Assembly: GCA_000824785.1 (NCBI GenBank)
Contig: CCNB01000007.1
Location: 346,021-410,020 of the forward strand
DNA from: Mesorhizobium plurifarium
GTDB taxonomy: Bacteria > Pseudomonadota > Alphaproteobacteria > Rhizobiales > Rhizobiaceae
Direction of reading: 5' to 3'
DNA: 64,000 nucleotides
Below, piece by piece: positions 19,415 through 28,254 of the stretch. The notes beneath the pieces are model-generated. The model did no database searches. It was not told the DNA's origin and saw nothing but the letters and a program-made list of their open reading frames with translations. A program made the translations under genes and the position numbers. The stretch's first letter is position 1, and each line of letters starts with the position of its first letter.

Positions 19415-20212
19415 ATGCTGGTCTGGTCGCGCCCCGGTCGCATATTGATTTGGGCAGTCTTCGCGCTGCTGTTCGGCGTGCTGTTCCTGGCCCCTCTCGC
19501 GGTGATCCTGCTTTCCAGCCTGGCCGACCAGTGGAACGGCGTGCTGCCCAGCGGCCTGACAACAGAGCACTACAGCGATGTCGTGCAAGGGGCGGCTTGG
19601 AAAGCGGTCAAGGCGAGCCTCGTCACCGGCTTCCTGGCCAGCGCGCTGGCGCTGGTCAGCGGCACTTGGGCAGCACTTGCGCTGCGTATCCAGGACGCAA
19701 CTTTGGCCAGGGTGCTCGGGGTGCTGTTCTTCATTCCAAGCGCGGTGCCTTCGGTGTCCGTCGGTCTAGGCCTGCTGGTGGCCTTCAGCCATCCGCCGCT
19801 TTTGCTCAACGGCACCATCGCCATCGTCATGGTGGCGCATTTCGTGCTGATCTCGGCCTTCACCTTCGGCAATGTCTCGGCCGGGCTGGCGAGGCTTTCG
19901 CCGGATTTCGAGCAGGTGGCGTCGAGCCTCGGAGCGCGCCCGGCCTACCGGCTCTGGCATGTCACGCTGCCGTTGCTCACGCCTTACCTAGTGGCAGCCT
20001 TCGGCCTGAGCTTCGCGCTGTCGATGGGCGAGCTCGGCGCCACCGTCATGGTCTATCCGCCGGGCTGGGTGACGCTGCCGGTGTCGATCTTCAGCCTGAC
20101 CGATCGCGGCGATGTCTTTGCCGGCGCTGCGCTGACCATGGTGCTCGTCGCCGTGACGCTCATCCTGCTGCTTGGGCTCGAACGCGTCGCCGGTCGGCAG
20201 ACGAGGTCGTAA
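19415..20212 (+). CDS. phnV: AEP ABC transporter permease, second subunit
   Basis: A 265-residue permease with six predicted helices and an EAA-type loop reading VASSLGARPAYRLWHVTLP. The true start is the ATG at 19415, 2 bp after the previous stop and preceded by GGGAG; an upstream open frame through the preceding gene is coincidental. It is the last gene of the AEP locus and faces the minus-strand deformylase-like gene, with 11 bp between their stops. Confidence 0.9.
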   Translation: MLVWSRPGRILIWAVFALLFGVLFLAPLAVILLSSLADQWNGVLPSGLTTEHYSDVVQGAAWKAVKASLVTGFLASALALVSGTWAALALRIQDATLARVLGVLFFIPSAVPSVSVGLGLLVAFSHPPLLLNGTIAIVMVAHFVLISAFTFGNVSAGLARLSPDFEQVASSLGARPAYRLWHVTLPLLTPYLVAAFGLSFALSMGELGATVMVYPPGWVTLPVSIFSLTDRGDVFAGAALTMVLVAVTLILLLGLERVAGRQTRS

Positions 20213-20223
20213 CCTCCCCAGGT

Positions 20224-20724
20224 CTAGGACACTCGCGTTAGTTTGCCGTAGCGTTTGATCAGGCGGTCGCGCTTCAGGCGCGACAGCCTCTGCGTCCAGA
20301 AGAGCCCATCGAGCTGGTCGATCTCGTGCTGGTGGCACACCGCCAGCAGGCCCTCGGCGTCCTCGAACCGCTCCTTGCCCTCCAGATCCTGGTAGCGAAT
20401 CCTAACGCGGGCATGCCGTTCGATTTCTTCCGTCACGCCAGGCATCGAGACGCTGCCTTCGGTGTGACGGATCATCTCGGTCGAGGCCTCGACAATCGAC
20501 GGATTTACATAGATCGAAGGCTTTGCGGCGGGAGGCACCTGGATCACGACAAGCCGTTTCATGATGCCGATATGCGAGGCGGTCATGCCGATCCCGGGCG
20601 CCGCGTGCATGGTGTCGATGAGATCGCCGGCCAGGTTGCGCAGATCGCTGTCGAACAGTTCTACGGGATCCGCGACGGTGCGCAGCAGGGGATCGGGGAA
20701 CTTTATGATCGGCCGGACCGCCAT
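20224..20724 (-). CDS. Peptide deformylase-like protein lacking metal ligands
   Basis: A 166-residue protein of peptide deformylase size and fold. The three family motifs are altered. The first is GIGMTASH at residues 44-51, with His51 where the family has Gln. The second is EGSVS at 89-93, with Ser91 where the metal-binding Cys normally sits. The third is HEIDQ at 133-137, with Gln137 replacing the second metal-binding His. His133 and Glu134 remain. With two of three metal ligands gone it is unlikely to deformylate Met-tRNA-derived N-termini. Rhizobia are known to carry deformylase-like paralogues in addition to a functional enzyme. Its stop is convergent with the AEP importer. Confidence 0.85.
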   Translation of the reverse strand: MAVRPIIKFPDPLLRTVADPVELFDSDLRNLAGDLIDTMHAAPGIGMTASHIGIMKRLVVIQVPPAAKPSIYVNPSIVEASTEMIRHTEGSVSMPGVTEEIERHARVRIRYQDLEGKERFEDAEGLLAVCHQHEIDQLDGLFWTQRLSRLKRDRLIKRYGKLTRVS

Positions 20725-20727
20725 GCG

Positions 20728-21933
20728 TCAGCCCACCGGCTTCTGCAGCACGTCGAATTGCGGGTTGGTTTCCGAGAATATCGGCAGAGCCGCGGCGCCG
20801 AGGACGGACGTGTCCTTTCCCGCGGCGCCGACCATGACGCGCGGTGTGGTACGGGCGCTGGTCGAGCTCACCGAGAGATGGAGCGGTTCCAGCCGGCTGG
20901 CCAAAGCCTCGATCACCGGCAACGGCATGAAGCCGCCGAGCACGACGGTTTCGGGATCGAGCGCCATTTCCAGGATGTCAATCGCCTGCCGCAACGGCTC
21001 GATCGCCTCGGCGAGCCAGGCCTCGAAGCGGCTGTCGCCATTTGCCAGCAGTTGTTCCAGCAGTTCGGGAGAGGCATGGTCGGGATCGGCCAGACCGAGC
21101 CTGTCATAGGCTGCGCGCAGCGAGACGTAGCGCTCCAGGCAGCCGCGCTTGCCGCAATCGCATGGCAGGCCGCCCGGCCGCACGATAACGTGGCCGATCT
21201 CGCCGGCATTGTGGCGGCTGCCCTTGTAGAGATGGCCGTCGAGGAAAAGCCCGGCGCCGAGGCCCGTGCCGATGAAGAGGTAGACGAAACTGCCGAGCTT
21301 GCGGGCAACGCCATAGAGCCGCTCGCCTATGGCTGCCGCGGTGGCGTCGTTCTCCACGGTGACGGCGATGCCGGTCAGTTGTTCCAGCTCTTCGGCTACC
21401 GGAAAATCCTGCCAGCCGGGAAGGGCGGTCGGGCCGACCGAGGTCATGCCTTCGACGCCGAACGGCCCGGGCATCGCCATCCCGATGCCGAGCAGCCTTT
21501 GCCGCTCCAGTCGAGAGGTTGCGATGAGGTCGCTCGAGATCGCGGCAAGCAGCGGCATGGCCTCTGTGGGAGTGGGCTGGTCGACATTTCTCTCGATGCG
21601 CGCGCGCATCGCGCCGGAGAGATCGGTAACGACGCCGACGGCCAGTTGGTGGTCGAGCTGCAGGCCGATCGAATAGCCGCCATCGGGGTTGATGGAATAG
21701 GGGACCGCCGGCTGGCCGCGCGCGCCTTTCAGCGTCGCTTCCGGGCGTAACAGCCTGGCCGTTTCCAATTCCTCGACGATATTGGAGATGGTCTGCGACG
21801 ACAGCGCCGTCAACCTGGCGATCGCCGCCCGCGACAGCGCGCCGTTGGTGCGGATCGCCTCGATCACCACACGCCGGTTGTGCGATTTCGCCTGCTCGAG
21901 ATTTGTGCCGGAGATGACTTTCTTGAGGGTCAT
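20728..21933 (-). CDS. ROK-family transcriptional regulator (NagC/XylR type)
   Basis: A 401-residue ROK repressor: an N-terminal winged helix (SHNRRVVIEAIRTNGALSR, then LSSQTISNIVEELE) followed by a sugar-kinase-like domain with the zinc motif CDCGKRGC and a GTGLGAG-type phosphate-binding segment. It should bind a sugar or sugar phosphate and release DNA. MTLKKVISGTNLEQ is the usual family N-terminus, so 21933 is preferred over in-frame starts further upstream, which would run through the candidate operator. It is divergent from the glycosyltransferase gene at 22155 and 3 bp from the deformylase-like gene. Confidence 0.9.
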   Translation of the reverse strand: MTLKKVISGTNLEQAKSHNRRVVIEAIRTNGALSRAAIARLTALSSQTISNIVEELETARLLRPEATLKGARGQPAVPYSINPDGGYSIGLQLDHQLAVGVVTDLSGAMRARIERNVDQPTPTEAMPLLAAISSDLIATSRLERQRLLGIGMAMPGPFGVEGMTSVGPTALPGWQDFPVAEELEQLTGIAVTVENDATAAAIGERLYGVARKLGSFVYLFIGTGLGAGLFLDGHLYKGSRHNAGEIGHVIVRPGGLPCDCGKRGCLERYVSLRAAYDRLGLADPDHASPELLEQLLANGDSRFEAWLAEAIEPLRQAIDILEMALDPETVVLGGFMPLPVIEALASRLEPLHLSVSSTSARTTPRVMVGAAGKDTSVLGAAALPIFSETNPQFDVLQKPVG

Positions 21934-21976
21934 GCGATCGTTGCCAGTCACGGAAACTGTAGATCGCCACTTTAGA

Positions 21977-21991
21977 AAATCAAGTTGATTT
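21977..21991. promoter_or_regulatory. Candidate ROK operator
   Basis: AAATCAA-G-TTGATTT is a perfect 7+1+7 dyad in an AT-rich patch, 44 bp upstream of the ROK start and within the region shared with the divergent glycosyltransferase gene. AT-rich dyads of this kind are typical of NagC/Mlc-family sites. Autoregulation is the simplest interpretation; control of the divergent gene is possible. Confidence 0.5.
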
Positions 21992-22154
21992 AATTGTTTA
22001 GCGCTCGGCATCGGGCTCAGAGCGCGGCAAGGTTGAAGGCCTTGGCTGACTTGACGCGCCAGTCGAACGGATCTCAACAGCACCTGCGGTCAATTGGACA
22101 GGAACGATCTCGCGGTTGACGCATTTTGCTTCGCGTCAACAGCCGAGGGACCAA

Positions 22155-23213
22155 ATGCGCATAGCTCATGTCGCGCCGCTCTACGAATCCGTGCCGCCGA
22201 AACTCTATGGCGGGACGGAGAGGATCGTCTTCTATATCACCGAGGCGCTGGTCGGGCTTGGCCACGATGTGACGCTATTCGCGAGCGGCGACAGCGAGAC
22301 CTCGGCGCGGCTGGTGCCCGGGCGCGACCAGGCGATACGCCTCGACCCGCGGCCGAAGAAATCGGAGATCGCGGCGCATCTGGCGATGCTTGCCGATGTG
22401 CGAGCGCGCGTCGGCGAGTTCGATGTCATCCATTTCCATCTTAGCCATTTCGTGCATTTTCCGTTCTTCGAAGAGATCGCGGGGCGGACGGTGACGACGC
22501 CGCATGGCCGGCTCGACTATGTCGACCTGGCGCCGGCCTATAAACGCTTCCCGCGTTTCCCGATGATCTCGATCTCGCACAGCCAGAAGCGCGGCTTGCC
22601 CGACGCGAACTGGCTGGCCACCATCCATCACGGACTGCCGCTCGATGCCTACCAACCGACTTATAGGCCTGGGGCGGAAGAGCCGTATCTCGCCTTCCTC
22701 GGACGCCTGTCGCGCGACAAGCGGCCGGACCGCGCCATCGAGATCGCGCGCCGGTCCGGGTTGAAGCTGAAGCTGGCGGCCAAGATCGGCGACGACGACC
22801 GCGCCTATTTCCGCGACAACATCGAGGCGCTCATCGATGGCGACCGCATCGATTATGTCGGCGAGATCACGGAAGACGAGAAGGCGGGGTTTCTCGGCAA
22901 CGCGGCGGGCCTCTTATTCCCCATAGATTGGCCGGAGCCGTTCGGTCTCGTCGCGATCGAGGCCATGGCCTGCGGCACGCCGGTGATTGCCTGGGATCAA
23001 GGCGCTTTGCCGGAGATAATCGACAACGGCGTCACCGGTTTCGTCGTGGACAGTGTGGACGGTGCGGTTGCGGCGATGCCCGCGCTTCTCGACCTCGACC
23101 GGCGGCGGGTGAGGGCCGTCTTCGAGACAAGGTTCTCGGCCGCAAGAATGGCGCGCGACTATCTTGCTGCCTATATGCGTCTGACCGGCACGCCGGAGGC
23201 CAAAGCCTCCTGA
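22155..23213 (+). CDS. Glycosyltransferase family 4
   Basis: A 352-residue GT-B glycosyltransferase. The N-terminal domain opens MRIAHVAPLYESVPPKLYGG, with the conserved GGTERI acceptor loop. The C-terminal donor domain has FLGRLSRDKRPDRAIEIA and the PEPFGLVAIEAMACGTPVIA nucleotide-sugar block with its E-x7-E pair. GAGGGA precedes the ATG. It leads a group with a debranching glucosidase and the trehalose synthesis pair, suggesting a role in a storage or compatible-solute glucan. The specific donor and acceptor are not deducible. Confidence 0.88.
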   Translation: MRIAHVAPLYESVPPKLYGGTERIVFYITEALVGLGHDVTLFASGDSETSARLVPGRDQAIRLDPRPKKSEIAAHLAMLADVRARVGEFDVIHFHLSHFVHFPFFEEIAGRTVTTPHGRLDYVDLAPAYKRFPRFPMISISHSQKRGLPDANWLATIHHGLPLDAYQPTYRPGAEEPYLAFLGRLSRDKRPDRAIEIARRSGLKLKLAAKIGDDDRAYFRDNIEALIDGDRIDYVGEITEDEKAGFLGNAAGLLFPIDWPEPFGLVAIEAMACGTPVIAWDQGALPEIIDNGVTGFVVDSVDGAVAAMPALLDLDRRRVRAVFETRFSAARMARDYLAAYMRLTGTPEAKAS

Positions 23214-23235
23214 CCTTGATGCCTGGAGTCGGATG

Positions 23236-23330
23236 ATTTCAGGTCTGTTCGACCTGAAATTCGAATCCGGCTCTAAAAAGATAGAGCATGATGTCGCCCG
23301 AAAGCCGCTTCACAGTTTTCGGCATCATGC
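23236..23330. repeat. Two adjacent intergenic palindromes (rhizobial type)
   Basis: The gap holds two dyads. The first is ATTTCAGGTC-TGTTC-GACCTGAAAT at 23236-23260, with 10-bp perfect arms. The second, at 23286-23330, has outer arms GCATGATG/CATCATGC and inner arms CCGAAA/TTTCGG. The second resembles a short palindrome I recognise as widespread between genes in Mesorhizobium and Rhizobium. It can fold as an RNA hairpin between the glycosyltransferase and the glucosidase genes and may attenuate or stabilise the transcript. Confidence 0.6.
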
Positions 23331-23359
23331 CCGGGGCGGGGCAAACAAAGAGGTGACCA

Positions 23360-25522
23360 ATGATGGAGCTCGACGAGCGCAAGCTCGATCCCGCCGTGGC
23401 GCTTTCCTCACTCGACGAAACGGCGCCGCGGGAGCCGCACCGGCTTTTTGCCCTCAAGCAGGGCGACTGCTTCGCGGTGGCCGACGCCTATGGCGACATC
23501 AGAGGGTCGGGCGACGGCTTCTTCCGCGACGACACGCGCGTGCTTTCCGAATTCCGCCTGACCATCGGCGGTCGGCCGATGTCGCTGCTCGGCGCCTCGC
23601 TCAGCCAGGACAATGTGCTGTTCACGTCCAACCTCACCAACCTACCGATCCAGAGTGCCGCCGGCCGCGATATCCCGCAGGGTGCGATCCACATCGAACG
23701 CGTCAGGCTCATTTGGCAGGACAGGCTGTTCGAGCGGATCACGCTTTCCAACTACAGCCGCGAGCATTCGACCATCACCGCCTCGCTGCATTTTGCCGCC
23801 GACTTTCGCGATATGTTCGAGGTGCGCGGCACGACGCGGGTGAAGCGCGGCACGACGCATGTCGCCAAGACCGACAAGACCTCGGTGCTGCTCGGCTATG
23901 ACGGACTCGACGGTCTGCCGAGACTTTCCGCGATCTCGTTTTCGCAGGCGCCCGACCAGTTGAGCGACAATCGCGCCGATTTCCTCATCGCGGTGACCAA
24001 GCGCAGTCAAAAAGTGCTCTATATCGAGGTTGGTCCCGAGGTCGCCGATCCGCCCGATCGCGACCGTTTCCGCGCAGCCGCGGCGCGCGCCCGCTTCGGC
24101 ATGCGCGCCAAGCGCAGGCATGGCGCCACGGTGCACAGCTCAGGCCGCGTCTTCAACGATTGGGTCGAGCGCGCCCGCGCCGATGTGGCGCTGCTTACCA
24201 CGGAGCTTCCGACCGGGCCCTATCCCTATGCCGGCATCCCGTGGTTCTCGACGGCATTCGGCCGCGACGGCGTAATCTCGAGCCTGCAGATGCTCTGGCT
24301 CAACCCCGGCCTGGCGCGGGGCGTGCTGGCTTTTCTGGCCGAGCACCAGGCGACCGAAACGTCGCCCTTTTGGGATTCCCAGCCCGGCAAGATCATGCAT
24401 GAGACGCGCAAGGGTGAGATGGCGGCGCTGCGCGAGCTTCCCTTCGGCCGCTATTATGGCGGCGTCGACACCACGCCGCTCTATATCCATCTGGCATCGG
24501 CCTATGCCGACCGCACCGGCGACATGGCCTTCATCGACAAATTGTGGCCCTCGCTCAAGGCCGCCGCCGAATGGACGGAAGAGGCGAGCCGCGCCACCGG
24601 TTTCGTCACCTACCAGCGCGCCGCCGAGTCGGGCCTTGCCAACCAGGGCTGGAAGGACAGTTTTGACTCCGTCTTCCATGCCGATGGGCGCATTCCCAAG
24701 GGACCGATCGCGCTGGTGGAGGTGCAGGGCTATGTCTTTGCCGCCTTCCGCGGCATGGCGGCGCTCGCGCGCCGCCGCGGCGAATTCGCGGACGCCGAGC
24801 ACTGGGAGGGCCGCGCCGAGGAAATGCGGGTCGCCGTGGAACGCGACTTCTGGCTCGACGACATGAACTTCTACGCCCTGGCCATCGATGGCGAGGGCCA
24901 GCCATGCAAGGTGCGAACGTCAAATGCCGGGCACCTGCTTTTTGTCGGCTTGCCGCAGCCCGAACGCGCCAAGCTGGTCGTCGACCAATTGCTGTCGGCC
25001 TCCTTCCATTCCGGGTGGGGCCTGCGGACGCTCGCCGACGACGCAGTCTTCTTCAACCCGATGTCCTACCACAACGGTTCGATCTGGCCGCACGATACCG
25101 CGCTTTGCGCCGTGGGCATGGCGCGCTACGGCGAGCGCGACAGCGTGGTGCGGCTGATGAGCGGCACGTTCGAGTCGGCCGTGCATTTCAACATGCGGCT
25201 GCCGGAGCTGTTCTGCGGCTTCGCCCGGGCGCCCGGCGAGGCGCCGATCGCCTATCCCGTGGCCTGCCTGCCGCAGGCCTGGTCGGCCGGCTCCACATTC
25301 ATGCTGATGCAAGCATGCCTGGGGCTGGAGATCGATGGCTGGGAAGGTGAATTGCATGTCACGCGCCCGAGGCTGCCGATCGGCATAGACACCCTCACGA
25401 TCAGGCACCTGACGGTCGGCGACAGAACGATCGATCTTACCTTCCAACGGGTCGGCGATCGTGTCGGCGCCTTCCTGTCCGACCGGCATGAAGGCCAGGT
25501 GCCGCTCATCGTGCGCACGTGA
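23360..25522 (+). CDS. Amylo-alpha-1,6-glucosidase / glycogen debranching-type enzyme
   Basis: A 720-residue protein with an N-terminal debranching-enzyme domain (about residues 30-220, from LFALKQGDCFAVADAYGD onward) and a C-terminal (alpha/alpha)6 barrel of the GH15/GH63-like clan. Landmarks are PWFSTAFGRDG, FHSGWGLRTL and NGSIWPHDT, the last two lining the expected active site. It probably releases glucose from alpha-1,6 branches or oligosaccharides. There is no signal peptide, so it should be cytoplasmic. AAAGAGGTG is the ribosome binding site. It lies 147 bp before otsA and could feed glucose units into trehalose synthesis; that link is inference. Confidence 0.88.
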   Translation: MMELDERKLDPAVALSSLDETAPREPHRLFALKQGDCFAVADAYGDIRGSGDGFFRDDTRVLSEFRLTIGGRPMSLLGASLSQDNVLFTSNLTNLPIQSAAGRDIPQGAIHIERVRLIWQDRLFERITLSNYSREHSTITASLHFAADFRDMFEVRGTTRVKRGTTHVAKTDKTSVLLGYDGLDGLPRLSAISFSQAPDQLSDNRADFLIAVTKRSQKVLYIEVGPEVADPPDRDRFRAAAARARFGMRAKRRHGATVHSSGRVFNDWVERARADVALLTTELPTGPYPYAGIPWFSTAFGRDGVISSLQMLWLNPGLARGVLAFLAEHQATETSPFWDSQPGKIMHETRKGEMAALRELPFGRYYGGVDTTPLYIHLASAYADRTGDMAFIDKLWPSLKAAAEWTEEASRATGFVTYQRAAESGLANQGWKDSFDSVFHADGRIPKGPIALVEVQGYVFAAFRGMAALARRRGEFADAEHWEGRAEEMRVAVERDFWLDDMNFYALAIDGEGQPCKVRTSNAGHLLFVGLPQPERAKLVVDQLLSASFHSGWGLRTLADDAVFFNPMSYHNGSIWPHDTALCAVGMARYGERDSVVRLMSGTFESAVHFNMRLPELFCGFARAPGEAPIAYPVACLPQAWSAGSTFMLMQACLGLEIDGWEGELHVTRPRLPIGIDTLTIRHLTVGDRTIDLTFQRVGDRVGAFLSDRHEGQVPLIVRT

Positions 25523-25669
25523 ACAAAGCGCCGCAACCCTGCGTTCAACAGTCGAAAATGTCGGAACTGATCGCTTGTTTGCGCGTTCAGAACCTTATCC
25601 GGCTTGCCCGTCTGCGGCCGGCAAGAACGACAACAATGAACGGATGGCCGGAGGCAACCTGGCATTTCA

Positions 25670-27460
25670 ATGACACAATATGGCGTCCTGTTACTGGTCC
25701 TTATCTTTGCAAGCCTTGGACTTTCCGCATTCGCGATCTTTATTTCAATATCCCGGTACCGCCGCAATCACCCAAGGGCATCGGCTTTGCCGGGTTCCGG
25801 CGAGGACGTTGCCACCGAGGCGGCGCGAACGGTGCTGCGCGAGTTCGAGAAGAACGGCCAATCGGTCGACGCGGCTCTGGTGACATGGTCGCCCGACACG
25901 CTGCGCAAGATCCTGGCCGACGAGCTGCCGGATGCGCAGGTGATCGTCGTTTCCAATCGCGAGCCCTATATCCACAACGAAACCAAGGATGGCGGCGTCG
26001 AGCTTGTCGTGCCGGCGAGCGGGCTGGTTTCGGCGCTCGAGCCGATCACACGCGCCTGCGCCGGCACCTGGATCGCCTATGGCGGCGGCAGCGCCGATCA
26101 GACGGTGGTCGACAGGAACGACCGTGTGCAGGTGCCGCCTGGCCATCCCTCCTACACGTTGCGCCGGGTCTGGCTCAGTGACGAGGAATATCAAGGCTAC
26201 TATCTCGGCTTCGCCAATGAAGGCTTGTGGCCGCTCTGCCATATCGCCTTCACGCGGCCGATCTTCCGCGAGTCGGACTGGGAGGCCTATGAAGCCGTCA
26301 ACCGCAAGTTCGCGGACACCGTGGTTGCCGAGGCTCGCAACGAGCGACCGATCGTGCTCGTCCAGGACTATCACTTTGCGCTTCTGCCGCGCATGATCCG
26401 CGAGCGTCTGCCCGAGGCGATCGTCATTACCTTCTGGCATATCCCCTGGCCGAACTCTGAAGTGTTCAGCATATGCCCGTGGCGCGAGCGCATCCTGGAC
26501 GGTCTGCTCGGCAGTTCGATCGTAGGCTTCCATACCCAGTACCACGCCAACAACTTCACGGAGAGTGTCGATCGCTTCATGGAAAGCCGCATCGAGCGCG
26601 CCGATGCCGCCATTTCCTATGGCGGCCAGGTGACGCTGGTGCATTCTTATCCGATCTCGATCGAATGGCCGGTCGAGCTCCTGAAAGCCCTCCCCAACAT
26701 CGAGGAGTGCCGGGTGCGCGTGCGCAAGCGGTTCAGGATTCCGGCCGGCGCCAAGCTGTGCGTCGGCGTCGAGCGTCTCGACTACACCAAGGGCATCCTC
26801 GACCGCTTCCACGCGCTGGAGGAGCTGTTCATTCGCCACCCCGAAATGGTGGGCAAAGTCGTGTTCCTGCAGGTCGCGGCGCCGAGCCGGGGTACGCTGC
26901 CGGCCTACAAACAGCTCCACGAGGAATGTCTGCGCTGTGCCGAGGAACTCAACCAGCGCTACGGCAGCGACTCCTACCAGCCGGTGGTCATGGTGGCCGA
27001 GCATCATTCGCAGGCGGCGGTCTACGAGCTCTATCGGGCGGCCGATATCTGCCTCGTCACCAGCCTCCATGACGGCATGAACCTCGTCGCCAAGGAGTTC
27101 GTCGCGTCGCGCGACGACGAGCAGGGCGTTCTTTTGCTCAGCACCTTCGCGGGCGCTTCGCGCGAGCTGCTGGAGGCGCTGATCGTCAATCCTTACGACG
27201 CGGCGATGATGAGCGAGGCGATGCTGCAGGCGCTGACGATGGGGCCGGACGAGCAACGCGAGCGCATGCGGCGCATGCGAGAGATCGTGCGCGACAACAA
27301 TGTCTATCGCTGGGCAGGCAGCATGCTGCTCGACGCGGCGCGCCTGAGGAAGCGCGGCGACCTGGATCGGGTCACGGCCTTGTACGAGCGGCCGAATGCT
27401 CCCACTGGCGACAATGTCGTCTCCATGTTCGAACGCAAACAGGCAGTCGGATTCCGATGA
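25670..27460 (+). CDS. otsA: Trehalose-6-phosphate synthase with N-terminal membrane anchor
   Basis: A 596-residue GT20 enzyme making trehalose-6-phosphate from UDP-glucose and glucose-6-phosphate. The catalytic body begins near residue 90 ([10 protein letters not shown]) and includes [47 protein letters not shown] and [15 protein letters not shown]. The first 90 residues are extra compared with the E. coli enzyme: a hydrophobic helix at about residues 5-27 followed by basic RYRRNHPR, which predicts a membrane anchor with the catalytic domain in the cytoplasm. The start codon overlaps no neighbour, and the 4-bp overlap with otsB at the 3' end implies coupled translation. Confidence 0.93.
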   Translation: MTQYGVLLLVLIFASLGLSAFAIFISISRYRRNHPRASALPGSGEDVATEAARTVLREFEKNGQSVDAALVTWSPDTLRKILADELPDAQVIVVSNREPYIHNETKDGGVELVVPASGLVSALEPITRACAGTWIAYGGGSADQTVVDRNDRVQVPPGHPSYTLRRVWLSDEEYQGYYLGFANEGLWPLCHIAFTRPIFRESDWEAYEAVNRKFADTVVAEARNERPIVLVQDYHFALLPRMIRERLPEAIVITFWHIPWPNSEVFSICPWRERILDGLLGSSIVGFHTQYHANNFTESVDRFMESRIERADAAISYGGQVTLVHSYPISIEWPVELLKALPNIEECRVRVRKRFRIPAGAKLCVGVERLDYTKGILDRFHALEELFIRHPEMVGKVVFLQVAAPSRGTLPAYKQLHEECLRCAEELNQRYGSDSYQPVVMVAEHHSQAAVYELYRAADICLVTSLHDGMNLVAKEFVASRDDEQGVLLLSTFAGASRELLEALIVNPYDAAMMSEAMLQALTMGPDEQRERMRRMREIVRDNNVYRWAGSMLLDAARLRKRGDLDRVTALYERPNAPTGDNVVSMFERKQAVGFR

Positions 27461-28239
27461 ACATCCAGGCAGACCTCACCCCGCCGCTTCCCGAGGGACG
27501 GTGGGCGCTTTTCCTCGACATCGACGGCACTTTGCTGGAGCACGCGGCGCATCCCGACGCCGTCTCGGTCAGCGAGGAGTTGCGCGTTCTCCTGGAGAGG
27601 ATCGAGCGGCGGCTCGACGGCGCGCTTGCCTTCATCACCGGCCGCTCGATCGCGGCCGTCGACCATCTGTTCGACCCGTTGAAACTGCGGATCGCCGGCC
27701 TCTACGGGCTGGAGCACAGACTTCTGCCGGACGGAAAGATCGAAGCCGCCGACGAGCCGGCGGATATGGCGGCGCTTGCCGACGAGATCGAACTGGAACT
27801 GGCGAGCAAGGCCGTCTATGTCGAGCGCAAGGGACCGGTGCTCGCCATCCACACCAGAGCCGCGCCGCAGCTTCTGGCGCGGGCGACGGAGCTGGTCGAG
27901 GCGGCGCTCGCGCGCTTGCCGCAGGGCTACCGCGTGATCGCCGGCAATGCCGGCGTCGAGCTGATGCCGCTCGAAGCCGCCAAGGGCGCCGCGATCCGGC
28001 GCTTCATGCAGCTCGATCCTTTCACCGGCAGGCGCCCGGTGTTCCTCGGCGACGACACGTCCGACGAGAACGGCTTCGACACCGTCAATGCCGCGGGCGG
28101 GATCTCGATCCGCGTCAAGCCGCAGGGCGAGACGGCTGCCCGCTTCGCCATCGAAGATGTCGCCAGCGCGCTCGCGTGGCTGGAGGCCAATTTCGGCGAG
28201 CCGGCCACGCAAACGGCCAGCCGCAATCTCGTCGCCTAA
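27457..28239 (+). CDS. otsB: Trehalose-6-phosphate phosphatase
   Basis: A 260-residue HAD-superfamily phosphatase that dephosphorylates trehalose-6-phosphate to trehalose. The nucleophile motif DIDGTL is at residues 21-26, so Asp21 is the phospho-acceptor and Asp23 the acid/base. The middle motif TGRS and the late GDDTSDENGF metal-binding segment follow. Its ATGA overlap with otsA makes an otsAB unit. Its stop lies 15 bp from that of the convergent sugar ABC ATPase gene. Confidence 0.95.
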   Translation: MNIQADLTPPLPEGRWALFLDIDGTLLEHAAHPDAVSVSEELRVLLERIERRLDGALAFITGRSIAAVDHLFDPLKLRIAGLYGLEHRLLPDGKIEAADEPADMAALADEIELELASKAVYVERKGPVLAIHTRAAPQLLARATELVEAALARLPQGYRVIAGNAGVELMPLEAAKGAAIRRFMQLDPFTGRRPVFLGDDTSDENGFDTVNAAGGISIRVKPQGETAARFAIEDVASALAWLEANFGEPATQTASRNLVA

Positions 28240-28254
28240 ACAAGGCGCTGGCGG

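Noticed and set aside
18800..20212. 470-codon version of the second AEP permease
   Set aside because: The extra N-terminal part is an out-of-phase reading of the first permease. The hydrophobic N-terminus begins at 19415.
20224..20724. Calling this gene a functional peptide deformylase (def)
   Set aside because: Two of three metal ligands and the conserved Gln are substituted, so only a deformylase-like call is supported.
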